Shown here one piece after another: positions 1-4,568 of a DNA stretch of 6,761 nucleotides. Origin of the DNA: Candidatus Melainabacteria bacterium (GTDB lineage Bacteria > Cyanobacteriota > Vampirovibrionia > LMEP-6097); the NCBI GenBank assembly GCA_028817775.1, contig JAPPOW010000216.1:1-6761 (forward strand), read 5' to 3'. Position 1 is the stretch's first letter. Each line of letters opens with the position of its first letter. The position numbers and the translations under genes are program-made. The notes under the pieces are model-generated. The model was not told the DNA's origin and did not search any database. It was given only the letters and a program-made list of their open reading frames with translations.

Positions 1-207
1 TGTATCAAGTGCTTGGAACTCTTCTACTTTGTCCTGAAAAGCGTGAAGCTCTGTATGACACACAAATGTGAAATCCAATGGATAGAAGAAAAGTACTACA
101 TACTTCTTACCTTTAAAATCACTAAGACTTACTTGTTTGAATTCGCTACCGTTAACAACTGCGTCAGCTGTGAAATCTGGTGCATTACGCCCTACCAGTA
201 CTGCCAT
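1..207 (-). CDS. 2-Cys peroxiredoxin (AhpC/Tsa family), N-terminal 69 residues, gene runs off the window
   Basis: Thiol peroxidase that reduces hydrogen peroxide and organic hydroperoxides in the cytoplasm. Translating the minus strand from the ATG at 207-205 gives a thioredoxin-fold N-terminus beginning MAVLVGRNAPDF. It contains the peroxiredoxin active-site pattern PxxxTxxC as PLDFTFVC (residues 43-50), so Cys50 is the peroxidatic cysteine. The resolving cysteine would lie beyond the window edge. The start is supported by a perfect AGGAGG (complement of 216-221) eight bases upstream. Typical family members are about 190-200 aa, so roughly one third is visible. One oddity: the residue after the active cysteine is His (CHTEL), where most typical 2-Cys enzymes have Pro (CPTEL). 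The gene is divergent from the DAHP synthase. The family is clear; the exact subfamily is not. Confidence 0.93.
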   Translation of the reverse strand, partial: MAVLVGRNAPDFTADAVVNGSEFKQVSLSDFKGKKYVVLFFYPLDFTFVCHTELHAFQDKVEEFQALDT

Positions 208-247
208 AATCTTTACCTCCTAAAGTAAATTACTAATACGGTTACTA

Positions 248-277
248 ATTATAGAGAAATTGAGCTGCTGGCGTCTA
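248..277 (-). promoter_or_regulatory. Sigma-70-type promoter of the peroxiredoxin gene
   Basis: On the minus strand a perfect TATAAT (complement of 248-253) is preceded, after an 18-bp spacer, by TAGACG (complement of 272-277), which matches 4 of 6 bases of the -35 consensus. Transcription would start near 241, giving a leader of about 33 bases that holds the AGGAGG at 221-216. No operator-like palindrome is evident here, so peroxide control cannot be read from the sequence. Confidence 0.6.
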
Positions 278-335
278 TACTTGAGAATCTCTTAAAGATA
301 GTTTCATCTATGCTACCATTCTTTGTCATACATAT

Positions 336-1391
336 ATGGCTGATCAGAAACAACTATTTAACAGCAATATCTCTAAGGTTGAGGCAATTAGCACGCCGCT
401 GACCATTCGGGAGGCCTTGCCAGTAACTGATGAGATAGCCACTACAGTATATGAGGCTAGAAATCAGGTCAGAGATATCATCTGGCACCGTGACGATCGC
501 TTGCTAGCAATTGTTGGTCCTTGTTCTATCCATGATACTGAGCAGGCTTATGATTATGCTCGCCGTTTGGTGGAGCTGCGTGAGGCGGTCAAGGACAAGA
601 TCAATATTGTGATGAGGGTTTACTTCGAGAAGCCGCGTACTGTACTTGGCTGGAAGGGTTTGATCTATGATCCACATCTGGATGATAGTTTTGATATGCT
701 CACTGGTCTGCAAAAAGCCCGCAAGATTTTGCATGATATCAACGCCATGGGTATGCCTTGTGCTACTGAGATGCTTGACCCAATGGTGCCGCAGTATATA
801 GCTGACTTGGTCTCATGGACTGCAATTGGTGCTCGTACTACTGAATCACAAACCCATAGACAAATGGCATCAGGTTTATCCATGCCAGTTGGTTTCAAGA
901 ATTCTACTACTGGCGATTTTACGGTGGCGATCAACGCTGCTAAAGCTTCACGCGGACAACAAAGTTTCTTGGGTATCAGCCAGGATGAAGGCAGGTCTTG
1001 TATTTTCCATACCAAGGGTAATCCTGACACTCACCTAATTTTACGTGGTGGTAACAATGGTCCCAATTATTCTGCTGAACATGTCGCAATGGCAGAAGCG
1101 GTACTGGAGAAAAACGGTATGGATAAATCAATCATGATTGATTGTAACCACGCTAACTCTGGTAAGGATCCTTATAAGCAACCTGAAATTCTTGAGGATA
1201 TAGTTAAACAAAAGAAAGATGGTAATAAATCAAATATTTGTTTTATGGTTGAAAGTCATATCAATGGGGGTAATCAATCAATGCCTGAAGATTTATCAGA
1301 GCTTAAGTATGGAGTCTCAATCACTGATGCCTGCATTGATTGGTCCGGAACTGAGTCTATGTTCAAGGATGCTGCAGCTTCTTTATCTTAA
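336..1391 (+). CDS. aroG: 3-deoxy-7-phosphoheptulonate (DAHP) synthase, class I AroF/G/H type
   Basis: Condenses phosphoenolpyruvate with erythrose 4-phosphate to DAHP, the committed first step of the shikimate pathway to aromatic amino acids. The 351-aa product has the usual length and aligns over its whole length with the E. coli AroG/AroF type. Visible landmarks are GPCSIHD (61-67), with metal ligand Cys63; RVYFEKPRT (94-102), with Lys99; GARTTES (165-171), with Arg167; VGFKN (185-189), with Lys188; and LRGG, with Arg237. The other metal ligands are His272, Glu306 (VESH) and Asp331 (SITDACI). The N-terminal extension and the region around PQYIADL and SGLSMPVG, which bind the feedback inhibitor in AroG, are present, so allosteric control by an aromatic amino acid is likely. 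Which amino acid cannot be told, and the symbol could equally be aroF or aroH. The ATG at 336 has no SD sequence and no clear promoter; no better in-frame start exists nearby. Confidence 0.96.
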   Translation: MADQKQLFNSNISKVEAISTPLTIREALPVTDEIATTVYEARNQVRDIIWHRDDRLLAIVGPCSIHDTEQAYDYARRLVELREAVKDKINIVMRVYFEKPRTVLGWKGLIYDPHLDDSFDMLTGLQKARKILHDINAMGMPCATEMLDPMVPQYIADLVSWTAIGARTTESQTHRQMASGLSMPVGFKNSTTGDFTVAINAAKASRGQQSFLGISQDEGRSCIFHTKGNPDTHLILRGGNNGPNYSAEHVAMAEAVLEKNGMDKSIMIDCNHANSGKDPYKQPEILEDIVKQKKDGNKSNICFMVESHINGGNQSMPEDLSELKYGVSITDACIDWSGTESMFKDAAASLS

Positions 1392-1393
1392 GT

Positions 1394-1412
1394 TTTGCGT
1401 GTGAGCCGCAGA
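1394..1412 (+). other. GC-core hairpin after aroG, first copy of a repeated leader element
   Basis: TGCG (1396-1399) pairs with CGCA (1407-1410) around a 7-base loop. A T-G and a T-A pair extend the stem outward to 1394/1412. It begins 2 bases after the aroG stop and is followed by TTTTAGTTTT, so it could act as a weak intrinsic terminator for aroG. A closely similar hairpin stands at 2743-2759, in the same position relative to the second membrane-protein cassette (61-62 bases before its ATG). That also suggests a shared cassette leader. Confidence 0.45.
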
Positions 1413-1448
1413 TTTTAGTTTTGCCTCAACTTTTGTGAAATAATCAGA

Positions 1449-1469
1449 ATCCTCTTGTAAAAGGAGGAT
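1449..1469 (+). promoter_or_regulatory. Hairpin that would cover the Shine-Dalgarno site of the 70-aa gene
   Basis: ATCCTC (1449-1454) can pair perfectly with GAGGAT (1464-1469) across a 9-base loop. The 3' arm contains most of the SD sequence AGGAGG (1462-1467), which sits only 4 bases before the ATG at 1472. Closing the stem would hide the ribosome site. The pairing is visible in the sequence; a regulatory role is inference. The second cassette (SD at 2810-2815) has only a weak CCT/AGG counterpart. Confidence 0.4.
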
Positions 1470-1471
1470 AT

Positions 1472-1684
1472 ATGAAATCAAGAAGAGAATTATTGGCAGG
1501 GCTTTTAGTTGATATGGCCAAGGCTGTATTTGTTAGTATTGTTATAGGCAAGTTTCTTACACCTGATTTTGTGACATGGTTTGTTTGCATAGGTGGGATT
1601 TTTGCCTCTGCAGTTGCTACTTGGTGTGCTTATTTGGTGCATCCAGAGCATGTTGTTGATAAAGGATGGAAATTATGGAAATGA
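1472..1684 (+). CDS. Small two-helix inner-membrane protein, 70 aa, cassette copy 1
   Basis: Function unknown. The product has a short basic N-terminus (KSRRE), a first predicted membrane helix at about 9-29 carrying D14, A16, K17, V19, F20, G26 and K27, a short turn, and a second helix at about 33-56 with G41 and G42. A polar tail contains HPEH and ends in KLWK. It is recognisably paralogous to the 65-aa protein at 2821-3018: both share L-x-D-x-A-K-x-V-F-x3-I-G-K in helix 1 and a GG pair in helix 2. The form resembles a widespread class of tiny two-helix proteins of the DUF6722 sort, but that assignment is from memory and untested. The start is fixed by AAGGAGG four bases upstream. It overlaps the next gene by 10 bp, so translation is probably coupled. 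Confidence 0.8.
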   Translation: MKSRRELLAGLLVDMAKAVFVSIVIGKFLTPDFVTWFVCIGGIFASAVATWCAYLVHPEHVVDKGWKLWK

Positions 1685-1773
1685 TATTTGTAACAGCTTT
1701 AGGTATTTGTGCATGCATAATGATATTTTTGTATTTTGAGACAAGAAGAAATTCGAATGAAGATGCAAACTAA
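1675..1773 (+). CDS. Single-helix membrane microprotein, 32 aa, cassette copy 1
   Basis: A short reading frame starts inside the end of the 70-aa gene (ATG at 1675, 10-bp overlap) and ends inside the start of ispH. It encodes one hydrophobic helix (about residues 4-20, with Cys12 and Cys14) followed by YFETRR and an acidic, polar tail. No SD of its own is obvious, so it probably relies on coupling to the gene before it. Support for its being real is comparative within the window: the second cassette has a counterpart of 38 aa in exactly the same position, also beginning Met-Glu, with one helix, then a Tyr-Phe and a charged tail. Function unknown. Confidence 0.65.
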   Translation: MEMIFVTALGICACIMIFLYFETRRNSNEDAN

Positions 1774-2740
1774 AACATCAATCTCCAAAATAGTCCTAGC
1801 TCAACCCCGTGGATTTTGTGCTGGGGTTAATCGTGCAATTGAAATTGTAGATATTGCACTCGAGCTTTATGGCACACCACTATATGTGCGCCATGAAATA
1901 GTCCACAACCATCATGTGGTCAATGATTTTAAATCGAGGGGAGTAATTTTTGTAGAGGTGCTTGATGAAGTGCCTGATGGAGCAAGGTTGGTTTTTTCAG
2001 CACATGGTACTAGCCCTGAAGTGCTTGAACGCGCGCGAGCACGTGGCTTGCAGTTTATTGATGCAGTCTGCCCGCTAGTAACCAAAGTTCATCTTGAAAT
2101 CGCCCGTGCCCTTAAACTTGGTAAGCAGGTAGTTTATATCGGGCACAAGGGACATCAAGAAGTGCTTGGGGCTATGGGTTATGCTGAGCAAGACAGAGAT
2201 ATTTTACTGGTCGAGACAGTTGAAGATGTTGAGGCTTTATTGCCTGAGCTTAAAGATAGTCCACTAGTAGTAGCAACTCAAACAACTTTGTCTTTGGATG
2301 ATACCGCCAAGGTGGTTGCTAAGCTCAAAGAAAGTTTTACTGATATTGAATTTCCCAAATCAGATGATATTTGTTATGCTACTCAAAACCGCCAGGATGC
2401 TGTCAAGGAGCTGGCTAAGATCGCAGACTATATTTTGATTATTGGCAGCAAGAATTCTTCTAACACTTTACGTTTGCTTGAGCTGGCGCGTAAGCTTGGC
2501 AAGCAAGCAGAATTGGTGCCTAATCCTGATGAGTTTGAATTTAACTCTCGTCATTGCGAGGACGGAGGACGAAACAATCCAGGCATAGTAGTTGGTATTA
2601 GTTCTGGCGCGTCGGCTCCTGAATTTTTGGTGGAGACACTTGTTTCAAAGCTAGGCGCCAAGCAGGTTGAGACGCTTGAGTATAAAGAAGAGCATGTGGA
2701 GTTTCCACTGCCACTTGAGTTAAAGAAGATTAATTTATAG
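1757..2740 (+). CDS. ispH: 4-hydroxy-3-methylbut-2-enyl diphosphate reductase IspH, with a repeat-derived insertion
   Basis: Cytosolic [4Fe-4S] enzyme that makes IPP and DMAPP in the last step of the MEP isoprenoid pathway. Numbered from the ATG at 1757 (327 aa), the cluster ligands are Cys21 (RGFCAGV), Cys105 (DAVCP) and Cys206 (DDICYAT). Substrate-site residues are His50, His83 (SAHG), His133 and Glu135 (GHQE), the TQTTLS loop (174-179), S234/S235/N236 (KNSSN) and Ser286 (GASAPE). All expected active-site residues are present. Compared with the E. coli enzyme, about 8 extra residues lie between the SSN motif and GASAP, where a dispersed repeat (2551-2582) is translated. The frame is open back to a TTG at 1736, but family N-termini begin close to the KIVLAQPRGF strand, so ATG 1757 (weak AGAAGAA upstream) or 1763 is preferred. 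The start overlaps the 32-aa gene by 17 bp, so ispH is likely the third gene of that transcript. Confidence 0.95.
   Translation: MKMQTKTSISKIVLAQPRGFCAGVNRAIEIVDIALELYGTPLYVRHEIVHNHHVVNDFKSRGVIFVEVLDEVPDGARLVFSAHGTSPEVLERARARGLQFIDAVCPLVTKVHLEIARALKLGKQVVYIGHKGHQEVLGAMGYAEQDRDILLVETVEDVEALLPELKDSPLVVATQTTLSLDDTAKVVAKLKESFTDIEFPKSDDICYATQNRQDAVKELAKIADYILIIGSKNSSNTLRLLELARKLGKQAELVPNPDEFEFNSRHCEDGGRNNPGIVVGISSGASAPEFLVETLVSKLGAKQVETLEYKEEHVEFPLPLELKKINL
2551..2582 (+). repeat. Single-arm copy of a dispersed palindromic repeat, inside ispH
   Basis: This 32-bp stretch begins TCATTGCGAG and ends GAAACAATCCAG. It matches the left arm of the 104-bp element at 3480-3583 (TCATTGCAAG ... GAAGCAATCCAG) almost base for base over its length, with one 1-base gap. 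It can itself fold through ATTG/CAAT. It is read in frame in ispH as the segment RHCEDGGRNNPG (about residues 265-276), where other IspH proteins have a short surface segment before the last strand. Similarity to repeats known from other genomes is from memory. Confidence 0.8.
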
Positions 2741-2742
2741 CT

Positions 2743-2759
2743 CTGCGTGTAGCCCGCAG
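2743..2759 (+). other. GC-core hairpin after ispH, second copy of the leader element
   Basis: CTGCG (2743-2747) pairs with CGCAG (2755-2759) around the loop TGTAGCC. It lies 2 bases after the ispH stop and 61 bases before the ATG of the 65-aa gene. The copy at 1394-1412 shares TGCGTGT and CCGCAG and the same spacing. No T-run follows, so a terminator is less likely than a conserved leader feature. Confidence 0.45.
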
Positions 2760-2789
2760 TGTTCAAAGTAAGTGCTAGATTGGCTTTTG

Positions 2790-2815
2790 TATAATTTACC
2801 TTGTTAGCTAGGAGG
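2790..2815 (+). promoter_or_regulatory. Probable promoter -10 and SD of the second membrane-protein cassette
   Basis: A perfect TATAAT stands at 2790-2795, preceded by CTTTTG, but no good -35 box is found at 16-18 bp. An AGGAGG SD site follows at 2810-2815, five bases before the ATG at 2821. The first cassette has the same CTTTTGT string (1430-1436), an AT-rich box (AAATAAT) and AGGAGG, so the two leaders look homologous. Confidence 0.5.
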
Positions 2816-2820
2816 CTTGT

Positions 2821-3018
2821 ATGAACAATAATTGGTTTGAAAAATTTTCTGGTTTTTTACTTGATTTGGCAAAGATAGTGTTTACGGCTTTGATCATAGG
2901 TAAAATTGTGAGTTCGGAAATTGATTGGTCAATGTTCTGGGGTGGTACAATACTACTAGTAATCCTGATTCTGATTAGTTCTATGGTCAGTCGTTTTACA
3001 AAGGAGACTAAATCTTAA
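2821..3018 (+). CDS. Small two-helix inner-membrane protein, 65 aa, cassette copy 2
   Basis: Paralogue of the 70-aa protein at 1472-1684; function unknown. Helix 1 (about 9-30) contains L14, D15, A17, K18, V20, F21, I26, G27 and K28 in the same pattern as copy 1. Helix 2 (about 36-57) contains W40 and the G41-G42 pair, and a basic tail (SRFTKETK) follows. The charged D and K inside helix 1 are the most conserved polar residues and may be functional. The start is fixed by AGGAGG five bases upstream. The stop and the next start share one base (TAATG at 3016-3020), a classic sign of translational coupling. Confidence 0.82.
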   Translation: MNNNWFEKFSGFLLDLAKIVFTALIIGKIVSSEIDWSMFWGGTILLVILILISSMVSRFTKETKS

Positions 3019-3134
3019 TGGAAATCCTGGTCTTATATGGTGTGGTTGTAATTATTTCGTTGGTTGTTCTGTACTTTGCATGGAGAGATGCCGTCAAAGC
3101 TAGAGAAGCTAAATCTCAGGCTGGTAACGCTTAA
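3018..3134 (+). CDS. Single-helix membrane microprotein, 38 aa, cassette copy 2
   Basis: Starts at the ATG that overlaps the stop of the 65-aa gene by one base. It encodes Met-Glu, one hydrophobic helix (about residues 3-21), then YFAWRD and a highly charged, Ala- and Lys-rich tail that may form a cytoplasmic amphipathic helix. It corresponds in position and layout to the 32-aa frame at 1675-1773. Its last 26 bp overlap the 3' end of the convergent YgjP-like gene. Function unknown; a partner of the two-helix protein is the natural guess from constant pairing. Confidence 0.7.
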   Translation: MEILVLYGVVVIISLVVLYFAWRDAVKAREAKSQAGNA

Positions 3135-3906
3135 GCCTCTTGTCTATTGCCTTAGCGTCTGCTCCAAGCATGCTTGAGAGCAAATCCCAAAATCTTCTAG
3201 AATGATTTTTTTCTACTGTATGAGCGAGTTCATGCAATAGTACATAGTCAATTAATTCATCTGGTAATTTCATTAGATGCATACAAAGACTAATATTGTT
3301 CCCATGAGAGCAGCTACCCCAACGAGTGCGGGTATTGCGAATTGAGATGCCTTTGAAGTTTAAGCCATGGTGATTGGCTAATTCTCTCAGCCGTCTTGGT
3401 AAATAATTATGAGCTTCCCGGCGTAAAGCTGCTTCTAGTCCAGCTCTTATAATAGGTTCTATTTGTGGGTGTTGATGAATGTCATTGCAAGGAGCTTGCG
3501 ACGAAGCAATCCAGTTTAAATTAAGTTGTTCGTTGTTACTGGATTGCTTCCCGCCACGCCTTTGGCTCGCGGTCGCAATGACAGCTGGGTAATAAACTTT
3601 GATCTTAGTTGGACTTAATCTATAAGTGGCTTTGCTAACATCACAGGGAATCAATTCTAGCTCTCTAAATTTGGTTTTGAAATCTTGAATACTTTGTTTG
3701 CGGGCTTTGACCACTTCTAGTTGAGTTCTTACCCAGAATCGTTTTTCTTCTAAGAAAGCTAAACCTTCATCATAGCGACTGAAGTAAGGTAGTGAGATTG
3801 CGACCTTGCCTCGTTCATTAATTTTGATACGCAGATATTTAGCGCGCTTGTACTTGCGAAGTTCAATTTCGCCAAGTTCTGGATCTTGTATGGTTTTGCT
3901 AGTCAC
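3109..3906 (-). CDS. YgjP-type (DUF45/PF01863) HExxH metal-dependent hydrolase, interrupted by an in-frame repeat
   Basis: Predicted cytoplasmic zinc-dependent hydrolase of the YgjP family. The family was described as M48-like metallopeptidases; some E. coli annotations give UTP pyrophosphatase, so the substrate is open. The N-terminal half (1-107) is strand-rich with the typical basic start (RKYKRAKYLRIKINERG). The C-terminal half carries RTRWGSC (193-199), HELAH (225-229) with the third ligand candidate His235 in KNHSRRFW, and a helical end. Residues 108-143, in the linker between the halves, are encoded by the 104-bp repeat at 3480-3583 and are rich in Asn, Gln and Ser. At 265 aa it is longer than the usual 220-240. 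The start is GTG at 3906; no SD precedes it, but a promoter ends 8 bases upstream. The catalytic motifs are intact, so the protein may still work. Confidence 0.9.
   Translation of the reverse strand: MTSKTIQDPELGEIELRKYKRAKYLRIKINERGKVAISLPYFSRYDEGLAFLEEKRFWVRTQLEVVKARKQSIQDFKTKFRELELIPCDVSKATYRLSPTKIKVYYPAVIATASQRRGGKQSSNNEQLNLNWIASSQAPCNDIHQHPQIEPIIRAGLEAALRREAHNYLPRRLRELANHHGLNFKGISIRNTRTRWGSCSHGNNISLCMHLMKLPDELIDYVLLHELAHTVEKNHSRRFWDLLSSMLGADAKAIDKRLKRYQPEI
3480..3583. repeat. 104-bp two-arm palindromic repeat element inside the YgjP-like gene
   Basis: The outer ends TGTCATTGC (3480-3488) and GCAATGACA (3575-3583) are perfect inverted repeats. So are the inner blocks AAGCAATCCAG (3504-3514) and CTGGATTGCTT (3539-3549). 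A 24-bp AT-rich centre lies between. Each arm can fold alone through ATTGC/GCAAT. The right arm is especially strong, with stem blocks ATTGC, CCGC and GCC, the loop TTT, then GGC, GCGG and GCAAT (3543-3579). The left arm recurs in ispH. The minus-strand frame stays open throughout. The design resembles the palindromic elements known to insert in frame in Rickettsia genes; the family name here is inference. Confidence 0.9.
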
Positions 3907-3914
3907 TGTTAGTA

Positions 3915-3943
3915 ATTATTCTTAATTCCACAGAAATAATCAA
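3915..3943 (-). promoter_or_regulatory. Promoter of the YgjP-like gene, leaderless geometry
   Basis: On the minus strand, TTGATT (complement of 3938-3943) and AATAAT (complement of 3915-3920) are separated by 17 bp. Only 8 bases lie between the -10 box and the GTG start at 3906, so transcription should begin at or next to the start codon. Confidence 0.5.
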
Positions 3944-3957
3944 GTTAATTCACAGCA

Positions 3958-3966
3958 TGATAAGAT
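3958..3966 (+). promoter_or_regulatory. Extended -10 promoter candidate for the 196-aa gene
   Basis: TGATAAGAT reads as an extended -10 (TG, one base, TAAGAT). It ends 11 bases before the GTG at 3978, leaving no room for an SD site. No convincing -35 box is present, as is usual for extended -10 promoters. Confidence 0.35.
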
Positions 3967-3977
3967 AAGACCTAGTT

Positions 3978-4568
3978 GTGCAGGTAATTCAGGAAAGTTT
4001 TGCTGTTCTGTCAGATAGGCTGAAGGCTATCTGCAACGGCCGTAATGATACCAAGGCTTATTTACTAGAGTCACATAGCAATGTCTTGGAAGACCCTAAG
4101 ATCTGGCAGGTTGGTGATGAAACACTCCCGAGTAAAACTAGTCCGATCGGTAATTTACCAGCTGATGCTAGTCGAGCAAGATTGCTTGAACTTTCTAGTG
4201 GTAATAAATCAGTCAAAAACGAAATTGATACTTTGATTGGGCAGATTGCAAAATCGGTACTTGCTTTCTTCTATTACATCCGTGCTTTTGCCGATAATAT
4301 TGAAACTAAATACAGTGATCATGGCAAAGAAACAGAATTCCAGACCAGTGATGCTTATGTATTCAAGCAAGAGGCAGTGCGTACCGGTCATTGGGCAACA
4401 CCTCTAAGGGAAGTTTCCTCAATTACAGATTGTGATGGTAATAATCTCACTTTAACTAGCGTACATAACTTCGGTGATGATATAGAAAGTTTAGAGATTA
4501 ATGGTACTAAATTTGTGCCCAGTGACAAGTTAAATATAGATCATTATGAATACTCAGATCGGGTTTAG
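3978..4568 (+). CDS. Uncharacterised protein, 196 aa
   Basis: No family recognised. The product begins with a helix (about 1-19) and has a low-complexity, Ser- and Pro-containing stretch (about 45-65). A long helical region follows at about 66-111, containing the apolar, aromatic run SVLAFFYYIRAF (93-104), too short and interrupted for a confident membrane span. The C-terminal third is strand-like and acidic, with Gly-Asn turns. There is no signal peptide and no catalytic motif that I can name. There is no Met after the first residue, so GTG at 3978 is the only plausible start. It is divergent from the YgjP-like gene (71-bp gap), and its stop overlaps the ychF stop by 4 bp (4565-4568). An uninterrupted frame of this length with matching base composition argues that it is real. 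Confidence 0.75.
   Translation: MQVIQESFAVLSDRLKAICNGRNDTKAYLLESHSNVLEDPKIWQVGDETLPSKTSPIGNLPADASRARLLELSSGNKSVKNEIDTLIGQIAKSVLAFFYYIRAFADNIETKYSDHGKETEFQTSDAYVFKQEAVRTGHWATPLREVSSITDCDGNNLTLTSVHNFGDDIESLEINGTKFVPSDKLNIDHYEYSDRV

Noticed and set aside
13..228. Plus-strand frame of 71 aa
   Set aside because: It lies antisense to the peroxiredoxin, whose minus-strand translation shows a clear active site, promoter and SD site. This frame has no such support.
281..314. aroG promoter made of TTGAGA (281-286) and TATGCT (309-314)
   Set aside because: The spacer would be 22 bp and the -10 box is poor. No acceptable alternative pair was found, so no promoter is annotated.
504..1404. Several frames of 60-121 aa on both strands within the DAHP synthase gene
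   Set aside because: The whole span is covered by a well-conserved enzyme in another frame. None of these frames shows a recognisable family or ribosome site.
1736..1756. TTG start giving IspH seven extra N-terminal residues
   Set aside because: The extra residues lack family support and the TTG sits within the 32-aa coding region with no SD. ATG 1757 or 1763 fits the family N-terminus better.
2743..2759. Intrinsic terminator after ispH
   Set aside because: The stem is only 5 bp and no T-run follows it. Its likeness to the hairpin at 1394-1412 favours a shared leader element.
2551..2766. Minus-strand frame of 71 aa at the 3' end of ispH
   Set aside because: It is a shadow of ispH in a region that includes the translated repeat; no ribosome site or family match.
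1472..3134. Type I toxin-antitoxin interpretation of the small membrane proteins
   Set aside because: They occur as coupled two-gene units with ordinary promoters, and no antisense RNA promoter facing them could be identified.
3480..3583. CRISPR array or insertion sequence remnant
   Set aside because: There is a single inverted structure with no spaced direct repeats, no transposase fragment and no visible target duplication. A palindromic repeat element fits better.
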